64,000 nt of DNA from Dyadobacter sandarakinus (lineage in GTDB: Bacteria; Bacteroidota; Bacteroidia; Cytophagales; Spirosomataceae), in contig NZ_CP056775.1 in assembly GCF_016894445.1 (NCBI RefSeq), positions 5,196,001 to 5,260,000 of the forward strand, written 5' to 3'. The notes under the pieces are model-generated. The model was not told where the DNA came from. It saw only the letters and a program-made list of their open reading frames with translations, and searched no databases. Positions 41,074 to 51,430 of the stretch are shown here, piece by piece; positions within the stretch are counted from its first letter, which is position 1; the number at the start of each line of letters is the position of its first letter. A program made the position numbers and the translations under genes.

Positions 41074-42792
41074 TTAATATCCGTTATTTTGGGTCAGCGT
41101 GGGTTTTCCGCCTACCTGGCTGTTGAGGATTTCCTGGATCGGAATCGGGAAATACTCGTGTTTGCCTTTTATAAACTGGGCTCCTTTCAGGTAAGCCCTT
41201 TTGGTTCCTTCCACCGCATAGTAGCTGTTCATCACTACATCAGCAATGCCCCAGCGTACGAGGTCAAAGCGGCGGTTGCCTTCCATAGCCAGTTCCAGGC
41301 GCTCTTCAAACCTTACTGCTTTTCGCGCAAAGGCCTGGTCGGTCCATGGTCCCGGATACTCTTTGATCAGGTAGTTGGCAGCTGGTGTACCGTCTGCATT
41401 TTTAACAAAACCTTCGGGTTTGGCAGCACGTGCCCGGATCTGGTTTACATAGCCCCTGGCTTTTTCAAGACTGCCGCTTTCTACCTCTATCTCAGCCAGC
41501 CAGAGTAAAACCTGTGCATAGCGGATCAGCCTGAAATTATTGGCATTAAGCCGGTTGTTGGAAGCAAAAAACGGATCCGACTTGTGCGAAACATGTTTTT
41601 TGGGCGAGTAAGGTCCTCCGTAGGTTTGGTCGCGCACGTAGGCTTTTCCCGGGTGGATACCCCAGTCGAGGTAAGGAATGCCACGGCGTCCTACAGTCCA
41701 GTCGAGGCGTGGATCGAGGGTACCCGTGTACGGCGTAAATGGAGCTGTGGACTCAATGCCCTGATCATTGGGGAGGTCTGATTCATTGAAAGTATCGAGC
41801 AGGGGAAGTCCGTTTGCATCCGTTTTAAATGCATTTGCAAGGTTTACCGAAGGCTGGAAGAATCCGCAGCAAGTGGTAAATGCACCACCTCCGTAGGGGT
41901 AGTTCAGCGTGGAACCGATGTTTCCGTTTTCACCTCCGGCAGCTCCGTCATTTACAGAATATTGTACCTCAAATACAGACTCGGCATTGTTGTTGGTAGA
42001 TGCCTGGAAATTATCGTGGTACTTGTCTACCAGCCTGTACTTGCCGCTCGCTACGATGGCTTCCAGAATCGTCTTGGCATCACCGTATTTTTTCTGAAAC
42101 AGGTAAACCTTCGCCAGCATGGCACCGGCAGCCCATTTGGTCGGGCGGCCCGGCTGTGACTGCGAGGCAGGCAGTGCCTCGTATGCAGCTTTGAGGTCTT
42201 CTTCTATTTTAGGGTAAATGTCGGTTGTATTCGGAAGCTTGGTGCTTTCCAGGTTGTTCGGGTCATACACTGTCTCGTCAATGTAAGGCACCATGTTGAA
42301 CATTTTTTTCAGCTCAAAATGGTAGTGCCCGCGCAGAAACCTGGCTTCGGCAATGATTTGGGTACGTTCGGCGTCCGTCACATCAGTAACTTTGGCGAGC
42401 GTATGCAGCACGTCATTGGTGCGGGCAATCCCATCGTACATTCCCCTCCATTTACCCCGGAAGTAGATATTATCCGCCGCAATGTTCCCGGTTTCAATAA
42501 GTGAAATGGGGGGCTGGTCCCCCGCATTGGTACCCTTATAGGCGTCGTCGGAGGCTACGCTTCCATACACCCAGTTGTCGGCACCCACATTGTAGGAGCG
42601 GTAGGCACCCTCGGATGTGGCCCAGCCGTCGAGCAATGCATAGGCACCCGTAAGAAGGGCATTCACGCCCACTTTATTCTGCAGAATATCCGCATTGAGC
42701 GCAGCCTTGGGCTGAACGTCCAGGAATGAATCCGAGCAGGAGCTGAAAATGCCCAGCGCAAGGGATGAGCACAGTATAGCGATCTTTTTCAT
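41074..42792 (-). CDS. SusD/RagB-family outer-membrane lipoprotein
   Basis: A 572-residue SusD of the classic type. The lipobox LGIFSSC gives lipidated Cys19, followed by SDSFLDVQPKAALN. TPR-type helices (IIAEARFLRGHYHFELKKMFNMVPYIDETV) and the C-terminal signature (ERLELAMEGNRRFDLVRWG, then YFPIPIQEI) are clear. It is the surface ligand-binding partner of the SusC channel 28 bases upstream. No enzyme gene is linked, so the glycan or peptide taken up is unknown. Confidence 0.96.
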   Translation of the reverse strand: MKKIAILCSSLALGIFSSCSDSFLDVQPKAALNADILQNKVGVNALLTGAYALLDGWATSEGAYRSYNVGADNWVYGSVASDDAYKGTNAGDQPPISLIETGNIAADNIYFRGKWRGMYDGIARTNDVLHTLAKVTDVTDAERTQIIAEARFLRGHYHFELKKMFNMVPYIDETVYDPNNLESTKLPNTTDIYPKIEEDLKAAYEALPASQSQPGRPTKWAAGAMLAKVYLFQKKYGDAKTILEAIVASGKYRLVDKYHDNFQASTNNNAESVFEVQYSVNDGAAGGENGNIGSTLNYPYGGGAFTTCCGFFQPSVNLANAFKTDANGLPLLDTFNESDLPNDQGIESTAPFTPYTGTLDPRLDWTVGRRGIPYLDWGIHPGKAYVRDQTYGGPYSPKKHVSHKSDPFFASNNRLNANNFRLIRYAQVLLWLAEIEVESGSLEKARGYVNQIRARAAKPEGFVKNADGTPAANYLIKEYPGPWTDQAFARKAVRFEERLELAMEGNRRFDLVRWGIADVVMNSYYAVEGTKRAYLKGAQFIKGKHEYFPIPIQEILNSQVGGKPTLTQNNGY

Positions 42793-42820
42793 TGGTATAA
42801 ATATTAATGTCCTGGAATGA

Positions 42821-45800
42821 CTAAAAGCTTACGTTAAGGCCCACGATGTACTGCTTGGAAGTAGGATAGGCACCGCCATCCACACCAATCTGCCGGTCGT
42901 TACCTGCACCGTAATTACGCAGGTTGATTTCAGGGTCCATCCCGGAATACTTTGTAATTGTGATCAGGTTCTGGCCCTGAACATAAATGCGGCAGGGACC
43001 CAGGCCCAGCTTAGAGGCAATGCCTTTGGGCAGTGAATAGGCAAGCTGAATGTTCTTGAACCTGAAAAATGAACCACTTTCAAGGTAATAGTCGGAAGGC
43101 AGGATGCTCACCTGATCGCTCGAATTGAGCTGCGGCAGGATGGCGTCGGTTTTGCCCGGCCGCCACGACTCGTTCAGCATCCGTGTACTTTTGTTACCGA
43201 AAAAGGTCGGGAAGTCTGTCCAGTACTTCACGTAGTTGAAAATCTGGTTGCCCTGTACGCCAGCCCCAAACAAGGTTAACCCAAAGTTTTTGTAGTTAAC
43301 ATTCAGGTTGATACCGTAAGTAAAATCAGGGTGCGGGTTGCCGATGATGCTCAGGTCCTTGGTATCGATCACCTTGTCACCATTTACGTCCACAAACTTG
43401 AAGCGCCCTGCCCGGTTTTCATTCGAGCCCAGGTTGTTTTTCGGGGCCTCAGCCGCTTCGGCGTCGGTCTGGAAAATGCCGTCGTGCCGGTAACCGAAAA
43501 ACGAGGAGATCGGGTAGTTCTGCTGGGTTACCACAAAGTTCTGGATACGCTCGTCATTGATCCCGAAGTACTGGGTATTGGGATCACCATTGGTACGGGT
43601 AACCACATTGCGGTAGGTACTGATGTTTCCTCCCACGGTATAGGTAAGGTCTCCGCCCAGCAGCTTCCCGTTGTAGTTCAATCCAAGATCAATACCCCGG
43701 TTGCGCATGGAACCAATATTTTGGAAAGGTGAAGCAGCTACGCCGGAAGTCAGCGGAGGTGCTACGGGGAAGAGCATATCACTGGTGTTGCGGGTGTACC
43801 AGTCAAAAGCAACGTCGAGGCTTCCTTTGAACAAAGCGGCGTCAAGACCGATGTTAGTGGAAGTGGTTGTTTCCCATTTGGCTTTCTGGTTACCAAACTG
43901 GATCAGCTCGTAGCCTGGTATCGCTGATGTTTTGGCACCATTCAAATCGTAAAAGGACAGCGCGGGATTGGTTGCAAACTGGGTAAAGGAATTATAATTA
44001 CCGATCTCCTGGTTGCCTGTTTGTCCCCAACCTACACGAACCTTGGCATAAGAGAGCCAGGAAGCAGTGGGTTTCAGGAAGCTCTCATCCGAAATCACCC
44101 AGCCTCCGCTCAATGCCGGAAAGTATGCCACGCGGTTGGCCGCCGCAAAGCGCGATGAACGGTCGCGGCGTACAGTCGCATCAAACAGGTACCTGCCCGA
44201 CAGGCTGTAACTCGCTCTTGCAAATTCCGAAGCCAGCCGCCAGTTGGCTGCACCGCCATTATTGGTCTGCACGCCGGTACCTGCGCTCAGGTAATGATTA
44301 TCCAATGCATCCACAAGAAAGTTGGTACGGGTAGCATCAAAGTTTTCATAGTAATTCTTGATCGACTCTGTACCTACCAGCACGTTCAGCTTCTGGGTAG
44401 TCGAAATAGGAATGTTGTAGGTCAGCGTATTGTACCACGTCCAGGTCCATTCGTAATTATTGGTGGTGGTGAGGCTTTGGGTGCTTCGTGCTTCGGCGGA
44501 CTCAATGTCGCGGGGCACGTAGTTGCGGTAGTTGTACAGGTTGTAGTCAATACCGAAGCTGGTTTTGGCAGTCAGGTTTTTCAGGATGTCCACCTCGGCA
44601 TATGCATTGCCGAACAGCCTTACTTCAATCTGATCATTGTCTTTGTTCCGGTACAGGAGCGATACCGGGTTTACGGAGTTGTCAATGTCCGTTCCGCGCG
44701 TTCCTGCGAAGTTACCGGCTACGTCGTACACCGGAACGATTGACGGTACGCGGTAGGCGAACGAAGTAGGGTTACTTTCGGCATTGTTACCATTGGGCTG
44801 GCCTACGCGGGTAGCATAGCCCGCCTGGAAGTTTTGACCCATTCGCACCCGCTTGTTAATGTTGAATTCCGTATTGGACCGCAGTGTATACCGCTTGAAG
44901 CTGGTATGGATCATCAGCCCCTGCTGGTTAAAATAGTTGAGCGACATGGCATACCGGCCATTTTCCGATCCTCCTGATACTCCGATCTGGTGATTCTGAA
45001 TAGGAGCAGGCTGGTAGATCTCCTTCATCCAGTTAGTACCTGTTTTATTGGCTTTGGTGATCAGCCATTTGGTTTTGTTAAAATCGGCTGAGTTAACATC
45101 GGTACTGTAATTAATATAGCTGCCATCGGCATTCTGCGCCAGGCGCGGGTCACCCTCGTAGGCTCCCGACGGGAAGATGTAATCAGGAACTTTCGGTTCG
45201 GATGCATTGCCAAACTGTGCATGCTTGGGATACGTGAGCACGGTACCTTGCGGAAAAGCGCCGTCCTTCATCGCTGCAAGGTTCAGCGTATTGATACGCG
45301 CTTCCCAGGTCAGTGCCGCATACTGGTCGGTGTTGAGCATGCTCAGCAGCTTGCCGGGACGCTGGGTACCATAGTAAGTATCGTAGGTAAATACGGGTTT
45401 GCCAACCTTTCCTCTCTTGGTTGTAATAATTACAACCCCATTCCCCGCGCGTGATCCGTAGATTGACGCCGCCGAGGCATCTTTCAGGATCTGCATAGAT
45501 TCGATATCGTTCAGGTTGATGGTATTGAGCGTGTTGGAAACCCCATTTGCACCCACACCCTTGGTTGGTACACCGTCAATCACATACAAAGGGGAGTTAT
45601 CATTGATCGTACCATAACCCCGCACACGCACCGACACGCCGCCGCCCGGGCTGTTGTCATTGCCGATTACCACACCGGGAACCTTGCCCTGCAATGCCTG
45701 GCCCAGGTTGGTAGACGGTGTGGAAAGCAGCTGCTTGGCATCAAGCGTGGCTACCGCACCGGTGATCTCCTTCTTGGATTGTGATCCATAACCTGTCACA

Positions 45801-46138
45801 ACCACTTCACTCAGGCTTTTTACATCATCTTCCAGCGTGATATTAATGGCCGACTGGTTACCAACCGTAATCTCTTTTTTGCCAAAACCGATAGAAGAGA
45901 ACACCAGTACATCGTTTCCGGTACCGACATTGATCGTGAAATTACCATCTGCATCAGTTACGGTGCCGGTAGTTGTGTTTTTTACCTGAACGTTCACACC
46001 CGGCAGGCCCATTTTGTCCACAGAAGAAGTGACCTTGCCGGTAACACGGCGTTCCTGTGCCTGTGCTCCAATACTGCACAAAAGTATGAGCACCAGCACG
46101 AAAGCAGGCATCAAACCTGTCCGTAAAAATTTTCCCAT
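42821..46138 (-). CDS. SusC/RagA-family TonB-linked outer-membrane transporter
   Basis: An 1105-residue receptor. In order: signal peptide ending AQAQ, CarboxypepD_reg-like domain (about 30-115), LSEVVVTGYGSQ (TonB-box-like), plug (ALQGKVPGVVIGNDNSPGGG, LYVIDGVPTKG, DIESMQILKDASAASIYGSRAGNGVVIITTKRG) and a barrel ending QYIVGLNVSF. With the SusD downstream it imports an oligomeric nutrient. Relative to the SusC at 16200-19385 it differs through most of the barrel. Confidence 0.96.
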   Translation of the reverse strand: MGKFLRTGLMPAFVLVLILLCSIGAQAQERRVTGKVTSSVDKMGLPGVNVQVKNTTTGTVTDADGNFTINVGTGNDVLVFSSIGFGKKEITVGNQSAINITLEDDVKSLSEVVVTGYGSQSKKEITGAVATLDAKQLLSTPSTNLGQALQGKVPGVVIGNDNSPGGGVSVRVRGYGTINDNSPLYVIDGVPTKGVGANGVSNTLNTINLNDIESMQILKDASAASIYGSRAGNGVVIITTKRGKVGKPVFTYDTYYGTQRPGKLLSMLNTDQYAALTWEARINTLNLAAMKDGAFPQGTVLTYPKHAQFGNASEPKVPDYIFPSGAYEGDPRLAQNADGSYINYSTDVNSADFNKTKWLITKANKTGTNWMKEIYQPAPIQNHQIGVSGGSENGRYAMSLNYFNQQGLMIHTSFKRYTLRSNTEFNINKRVRMGQNFQAGYATRVGQPNGNNAESNPTSFAYRVPSIVPVYDVAGNFAGTRGTDIDNSVNPVSLLYRNKDNDQIEVRLFGNAYAEVDILKNLTAKTSFGIDYNLYNYRNYVPRDIESAEARSTQSLTTTNNYEWTWTWYNTLTYNIPISTTQKLNVLVGTESIKNYYENFDATRTNFLVDALDNHYLSAGTGVQTNNGGAANWRLASEFARASYSLSGRYLFDATVRRDRSSRFAAANRVAYFPALSGGWVISDESFLKPTASWLSYAKVRVGWGQTGNQEIGNYNSFTQFATNPALSFYDLNGAKTSAIPGYELIQFGNQKAKWETTTSTNIGLDAALFKGSLDVAFDWYTRNTSDMLFPVAPPLTSGVAASPFQNIGSMRNRGIDLGLNYNGKLLGGDLTYTVGGNISTYRNVVTRTNGDPNTQYFGINDERIQNFVVTQQNYPISSFFGYRHDGIFQTDAEAAEAPKNNLGSNENRAGRFKFVDVNGDKVIDTKDLSIIGNPHPDFTYGINLNVNYKNFGLTLFGAGVQGNQIFNYVKYWTDFPTFFGNKSTRMLNESWRPGKTDAILPQLNSSDQVSILPSDYYLESGSFFRFKNIQLAYSLPKGIASKLGLGPCRIYVQGQNLITITKYSGMDPEINLRNYGAGNDRQIGVDGGAYPTSKQYIVGLNVSF

Positions 46139-46464
46139 AAAATGAATTTGTAAAAGTGATTAATAGGCGGTCAATAATAATATTTATTTATCTAAAAATA
46201 CAATAATAGACCTGTATGCAAGTAATTGATAGCATAATTTTCATAAATAATATTAAATAACTATTGGTTACTATTAGCAGTTTTATGCCGGTGACTCAGT
46301 AAGAAAATGTTTGTATATGGATGAAATAAAGCCGTTTGAACAATTGTCTATATACGTTCGTGTGTCAGGGACAGCATCCTGATTTTTTGCAACTCTTGGC
46401 CTGATTTTGTGGTTATCCGTAAATAGTTTCAGCTGAAAATTTATCCGACCAAAGTCAAATTATT
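46139..46464. other. divergent intergenic region between susC and uvrA
   Basis: 326 AT-rich bases without a credible gene. It shares TTTATCTAAAAATA (46187-46200) with the region before the first susC. No exact TAnnTTTG element was found on either strand, and no SOS (LexA) box was recognised before uvrA. Confidence 0.5.
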
Positions 46465-49317
46465 TTGGAACAAACAGAATTAACCGATGTAAAAGGGCCT
46501 GACCTGATCGAAGTGGAAGGTGCCCGGGAACATAATCTTAAAAATATTGACGTCAGTATTCCGCGCAACAAGCTGGTGGTCGTTACCGGTATAAGCGGGA
46601 GCGGCAAGTCGTCGCTGGCATTTGATACCATTTATGCCGAAGGTCAGCGCCGCTATATGGAGAGCTTTTCTTCCTACGCGCGCGGCTTTATAGGCGAAAT
46701 GGAACGTCCCGATGTAGATAAGATCACGGGACTTTCACCGGTGATCAGCATCGAACAAAAAACAACCTCCCGTAATCCGCGTTCCACCGTTGGGACGGTG
46801 ACCGAAATCTATGACTTTTTGCGCCTGCTGTACGCCCGCGCAGGCGAGGCCTACTCCTATGTGACAGGCCGTAAAATGGTTAAGCAGTCGCAGGATCAGA
46901 TCGTCAACCAGCTGCTCAGTCAGTTTACAGGAAAGAAGATCACCATGCTCGCGCCTGCGGTGAAGGGCCGGAAAGGGCATTACAGGGAGCTTTTTGTACA
47001 AATTGCAAGACTGGGTTACACCAAGGTGCGCGTGGACGGCGAAGTACAGGATATTTCTCCCAAAATGCAGCTTGACCGGTACAAGGTCCATGATATTGAA
47101 ATTGTGATTGACCGCGTGGTGCCTAAAAAGGAAGAGGATGATCCGCAATCGAGATACCGCCTCAGCCAGTCGGTAGCGACGGCCATCAAGCAGGGGAAAG
47201 GTGCATTGATGATCCTGGATGAAAAAGGAGAAGTACATTACTTTTCACAAAACCTGATGGATCCTGAGTCCGGGATCAGCTACGACGATCCGGCGCCCAA
47301 TGCATTTTCATTCAACTCACCTTATGGCTGGTGCCCTACCTGCCAGGGGCTGGGTATTATTGAAGAAATTACCGAAGAATCCATATTGCCGGACCGTTCC
47401 CTGAGCATCAGCAAGGGCGGTATTACAGCATTGGGCGAGTATCGCGATGCCTGGATCTTCAAACAGCTTGAAGTGATTCTCAAGCCATTCAAAATTACAC
47501 TGACTACGCCTATTGAGAAATTCCCGGCCGAGGCTGTGAAAGTAATCCTTTACGGCAGTGAGGAAGCAGTGCAGGTACCTTCCAAAAAGTACCCCGGCAC
47601 AGAGTGGGAGACGAAGTTTGACGGGATTATCAATTTTCTGAAAAGACAGCAGGAGAGCGGCAATGATAAGATCCTGGAATGGCTGAAAGACTTCATGACT
47701 ACGCAAACCTGTCCGGAATGCAATGGAAAGCGTTTGCGTAAGGAATCCTTACATTTTAAGATTGATAAAAAAGACATCGCTGAGCTGTCGGACATGGACA
47801 TCAGCCAGCTCGGCGTGTGGCTTACCGGGCTGGAAGGCCGCCTGGAAGAACGTCAGCAGGTAATAGGGCATGAGGTGCTGAAAGAGATTCGTAAAAGGGT
47901 AGGTTTCCTGCTGGATGTGGGGCTTGACTACCTGACGCTCAATCGCGCCCTGCGCACATTGTCCGGGGGAGAAGCCCAGCGGATCCGCCTCGCTACGCAG
48001 ATCGGTACCCAGCTGACGGGCGTGCTGTACATTATGGACGAACCAAGCATCGGCCTGCATCAACGTGACAATGTACGGCTGATCAACTCATTAAAAAGTC
48101 TGCGCGACCTGGGCAACACGGTACTGGTGGTGGAGCACGACAAGGACATGATGCTGGCGTCCGACTACATTCTGGACATCGGGCCCGGCGCTGGCCGGCA
48201 CGGAGGCAACGTAGTAGGCTCGGGAACGCCGCAGCAATTTCTCGAAAACGGCTCGCTCACGGCCGAGTACCTCAGCGGACGTGCATCCATTGAAATACCC
48301 AAAAAAAGAAGGAAAGGAACCGGCAATGCCATTACAATCAAAGGCTGTACCGGGCATAATCTGAAAAACGTGACGCTATCGTTTCCATTGGGTACGATGA
48401 TCTGCGTGACAGGGGTGAGCGGCAGCGGGAAGTCATCGCTGATCCATGAAACCCTTTTTCCGATCCTCAACCATCATTTTTATAAATCAAGAAGAGAGCC
48501 GCTGTCGTACAAATCCATTGATGGGCTTGAACACATTGATAAGGTCATTGAGGTGGACCAGTCGCCGATCGGACGTACGCCCCGCTCCAATCCGGCTACC
48601 TATACCAACCTTTTTACGGATATCCGCACCCTTTTTGCAGAACTTCCCGAAGCGAAAATCCGGGGCTACAAGCCAGGACGGTTTTCATTCAATGTAAAAG
48701 GCGGGCGCTGCGAGGACTGTGAAGGTGCCGGTATGAAGAAGATCGAAATGGACTTCCTGCCGGATGTGCACATTGCATGTGAAACCTGCAAAGGAAAGCG
48801 GTTCAACAGGGAAACGCTCGAAGTGCGGTTTAAAGGAAAATCCATTGCCGACGTGCTGGATATGACGGTTGAAACTGCACTTGAATTTTTTGAAAATCAG
48901 CCGCGGCTGCTTCGGAAAGTGCAGACACTGAATGATGTGGGACTGGGCTATATTACGCTGGGACAACATGCGACCACTTTGTCGGGCGGGGAGGCTCAGC
49001 GTGTGAAGCTTTCGGAAGAACTTTCAAAAAGAGATACCGGTAAGACGCTGTACATCCTGGATGAACCTACTACCGGACTGCACTTTCAGGATATCAGGCA
49101 TTTGCTCAATGTGCTCAACAAGCTCGTGGAAAAAGGCAATACGGTCCTGATCATTGAGCATAACCTCGACGTGATCAAGGTAGCTGACCACATCATTGAC
49201 GTGGGACCCGAAGGCGGTGCGGGTGGCGGACGCATTATTGCAGAAGGCACACCCGAGAAGGTAGCCAGGGTAAAAGGGAGCTTTACCGGACACTTTTTGC
49301 AGGAAGAGCTGAAATAA
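46465..49317 (+). CDS. uvrA: excinuclease ABC subunit A
   Basis: A 950-residue UvrA, the damage-recognition ATPase of nucleotide excision repair. Two ABC modules are present, with Walker A loops GISGSGKSSLAFDT and GVSGSGKSSLIHET, and signature motifs TLSGGEAQRIRL and TLSGGEAQRVKL. The Cys pairs of the two zinc modules are CPTC...CPEC and CEDC...CETC. The start is TTG 46465 (TTG GAA CAA...). It begins straight into the conserved sequence, and no in-frame ATG is near. Confidence 0.96.
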   Translation: MEQTELTDVKGPDLIEVEGAREHNLKNIDVSIPRNKLVVVTGISGSGKSSLAFDTIYAEGQRRYMESFSSYARGFIGEMERPDVDKITGLSPVISIEQKTTSRNPRSTVGTVTEIYDFLRLLYARAGEAYSYVTGRKMVKQSQDQIVNQLLSQFTGKKITMLAPAVKGRKGHYRELFVQIARLGYTKVRVDGEVQDISPKMQLDRYKVHDIEIVIDRVVPKKEEDDPQSRYRLSQSVATAIKQGKGALMILDEKGEVHYFSQNLMDPESGISYDDPAPNAFSFNSPYGWCPTCQGLGIIEEITEESILPDRSLSISKGGITALGEYRDAWIFKQLEVILKPFKITLTTPIEKFPAEAVKVILYGSEEAVQVPSKKYPGTEWETKFDGIINFLKRQQESGNDKILEWLKDFMTTQTCPECNGKRLRKESLHFKIDKKDIAELSDMDISQLGVWLTGLEGRLEERQQVIGHEVLKEIRKRVGFLLDVGLDYLTLNRALRTLSGGEAQRIRLATQIGTQLTGVLYIMDEPSIGLHQRDNVRLINSLKSLRDLGNTVLVVEHDKDMMLASDYILDIGPGAGRHGGNVVGSGTPQQFLENGSLTAEYLSGRASIEIPKKRRKGTGNAITIKGCTGHNLKNVTLSFPLGTMICVTGVSGSGKSSLIHETLFPILNHHFYKSRREPLSYKSIDGLEHIDKVIEVDQSPIGRTPRSNPATYTNLFTDIRTLFAELPEAKIRGYKPGRFSFNVKGGRCEDCEGAGMKKIEMDFLPDVHIACETCKGKRFNRETLEVRFKGKSIADVLDMTVETALEFFENQPRLLRKVQTLNDVGLGYITLGQHATTLSGGEAQRVKLSEELSKRDTGKTLYILDEPTTGLHFQDIRHLLNVLNKLVEKGNTVLIIEHNLDVIKVADHIIDVGPEGGAGGGRIIAEGTPEKVARVKGSFTGHFLQEELK

Positions 49318-49325
49318 ACCTCAGC

Positions 49326-50060
49326 TCACATCCATTTACTTAAAAACTGGCTGAATGTATCCTTGTACTGATCGCTCACCGGGATTGTGGCCGTGCCGAT
49401 CTGGATGGTGTTGCGGGTTACTGCACTGATCTTGTCCAGGTTGACAATAAATGAGCGGTGTACCCGCATAAACCGGGAAGGAGGCAGCTTTTCTTCGAGT
49501 GCTTTGAGGCTGGTCAGGGAAAGTACGGGCTTGGAGTCCGATTTCAGATGCACCTTTACGTAGTCTTTTAGTCCCTCGGTATACAGGATGTCATCGTAGG
49601 CAATGCGTACAAGCTGATACTCCACTTTCAGGAACAAGTATTCGTCCTTCGGCTCGGGTGAGCCGGAGGACGATGCTTTTTGGAGGAGTTCCGCGTAGCT
49701 CTGTGCTTTCGAAGCTGCGCGGAGAAACTCCTCGTAATTAAAGGGTTTTAGGAGATAGTCAAGAGCGTCGACCCGGAAGCCGTCTAGTGCGTATTGGTTA
49801 AATGCTGTTGTAAAAATAACCCTGGGAGCCTTGTTACCCGCTTTTTCAAGTATGCGGGCAAGTTCGATTCCTGTAAGATCAGGCATTTGTATATCCAGGA
49901 ATATGACGTCAATTGCCGCATTCTGAATCATCTGCAAAGCCTCCACCGCGCTGGAATAACGTCCGGCCAGGGAGAGGAAAGGTGTTTTTTCAATGAATGC
50001 GCAAACCAGTCCGAGTGCCAGCGGCTCATCGTCCACCGCAATGCAATTCAGTACGTTCAT
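49326..50060 (-). CDS. LytTR-family response regulator
   Basis: A 244-residue two-component regulator. The receiver domain (1-120) has the phosphorylation site Asp56 in VIFLDIQMPD, acidic Asp10-Asp11 and Lys in YLLKPF. The LytTR DNA-binding domain (about 140-244) contains YLFLKVEYQLVRIAYDDILYTEGLKDYVKVH and MRVHRSFIVNLDKI. Its start overlaps the sensor kinase stop by four bases (ATGA). A receptor gene is divergent from the pair and may be its target (inference). Confidence 0.93.
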   Translation of the reverse strand: MNVLNCIAVDDEPLALGLVCAFIEKTPFLSLAGRYSSAVEALQMIQNAAIDVIFLDIQMPDLTGIELARILEKAGNKAPRVIFTTAFNQYALDGFRVDALDYLLKPFNYEEFLRAASKAQSYAELLQKASSSGSPEPKDEYLFLKVEYQLVRIAYDDILYTEGLKDYVKVHLKSDSKPVLSLTSLKALEEKLPPSRFMRVHRSFIVNLDKISAVTRNTIQIGTATIPVSDQYKDTFSQFLSKWM

Positions 50061-51139
50061 GCAGTTTCCAGTTCCAGATGTACCTCAAACTCCTTTTCTT
50101 CCTTGTTTTCGTTCACGGCGAGCTGGTACTTGCCGGGATACAGCAGGTCGAGGCGGCGCTGGGTATTGGCCAGGCCTATCCCATTGCTTTCATCAAGGAT
50201 GGCGCGCTTGTCGGTAAACAGGGTATTTTTTATTTCTACAAAAATCTTGTGATCCCTCTGCCGGATCTGAATGTCGATCCTGCTGGGCTGTACGGCACTT
50301 ACACCGTGTTTAAACGCATTTTCTATAAAAGGTAAAAACAGCATGGGTGCAATGGAAACGTCATGGAGCGGGCTGGGCGGGTCCAGGTGTACCGTAACCT
50401 TATCGGTCAGGCGGAGCTGCATGAGCTGAATGTAATCCTGGGCAAATGCAATTTCCTGACTGAGCAGGACGGTGCCATGCTGCGTTTCGTACAGCACATA
50501 CCGCATCATCCGCGATAACTTATGCAAAGCTTCCCGCGCCGCCTCCACGTCGATGACCGTCAGGGCGTAAATGTTATTGAGCGTATTGAAAAAGAAGTGC
50601 GGGTTGATCTGCGCTTTCAGAAATGACAGCTCCGAGTTAATCTTTTCCTTTTCAAGATTTTGCCTGAACTGCTTGTCCATCTGGGCCGTTCTTACAGCAG
50701 CTACGCTGGTGCTTAACCCTATGACCATCAATGCAGTAAGCAATGAGAAATAGTCGAGCCGGTCATGAGGCTTTTTATCCCCATTCAATTCCCTGGCTTC
50801 TTTAAAAGCACGGTCCATCTGCTCGCCGTGATTAATAAATATTTTGACCTGTTCAATGCATACCGCCAGCATCACCACCGAGATGATGTTGAACAGGATA
50901 AACTTCATATACCGGTTCTTGGCGAGGTACTTAGGAAACCAGAAATAGTAGTTGAGGTAAAATATGCTGATCAGCAGTGTGAAAAGTACCGTTTGCTTGA
51001 TCCAGAATGAGATCGGGAATACAATCTGCCAGCTGAGCGGCTGCCACATCAGGAATAATCCCAGAAAGCTCCATCCTAAAATATGCAAGAAAACCGGTGG
51101 GTATTTCTTGGCAGCCCGTGTGTCCATGAATAGATTCAA
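50057..51139 (-). CDS. LytS/YehU-type sensor histidine kinase
   Basis: A 360-residue membrane sensor. About four N-terminal hydrophobic helices (residues 15-150) are followed by the His_kinase domain with the phospho-acceptor His in INPHFFFNTLNNIYAL, and the ATP-binding part with FLPFIENAFKHGV (N box) and NGIGLANTQRRLDLLYPG. It phosphorylates the LytTR partner encoded immediately downstream. Confidence 0.93.
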   Translation of the reverse strand: MNLFMDTRAAKKYPPVFLHILGWSFLGLFLMWQPLSWQIVFPISFWIKQTVLFTLLISIFYLNYYFWFPKYLAKNRYMKFILFNIISVVMLAVCIEQVKIFINHGEQMDRAFKEARELNGDKKPHDRLDYFSLLTALMVIGLSTSVAAVRTAQMDKQFRQNLEKEKINSELSFLKAQINPHFFFNTLNNIYALTVIDVEAAREALHKLSRMMRYVLYETQHGTVLLSQEIAFAQDYIQLMQLRLTDKVTVHLDPPSPLHDVSIAPMLFLPFIENAFKHGVSAVQPSRIDIQIRQRDHKIFVEIKNTLFTDKRAILDESNGIGLANTQRRLDLLYPGKYQLAVNENKEEKEFEVHLELETA

Positions 51140-51430
51140 TTAGTTCGTTTGCCAGAAAACGCTGCATTCGGCTGCAATCTTACACCTAAAAAAGGTAAGC
51201 AGCCATTTCAATCGATCAATGTACGGGAAATACCGACTGTTCGCACAAGCCAGTCTATCAATCCGGCCGGCAGGCGGGCACGTGCTTTTATAAAGAGGTA
51301 AACATGCCGTTATCGTTCAAAAACAGCTGTTGATCGGTACATACCCGTTTTCCGTCTATCCCCTTTTCAAGACTGGAAAAGAGCAGCTTATTTTGATATT
51401 CCGCAGGATACATTTTCAATACCTCAAACC

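Noticed and set aside
46465..46560. A later ATG as the uvrA start
   Set aside because: No in-frame ATG occurs near, and the conserved sequence begins immediately after TTG 46465.
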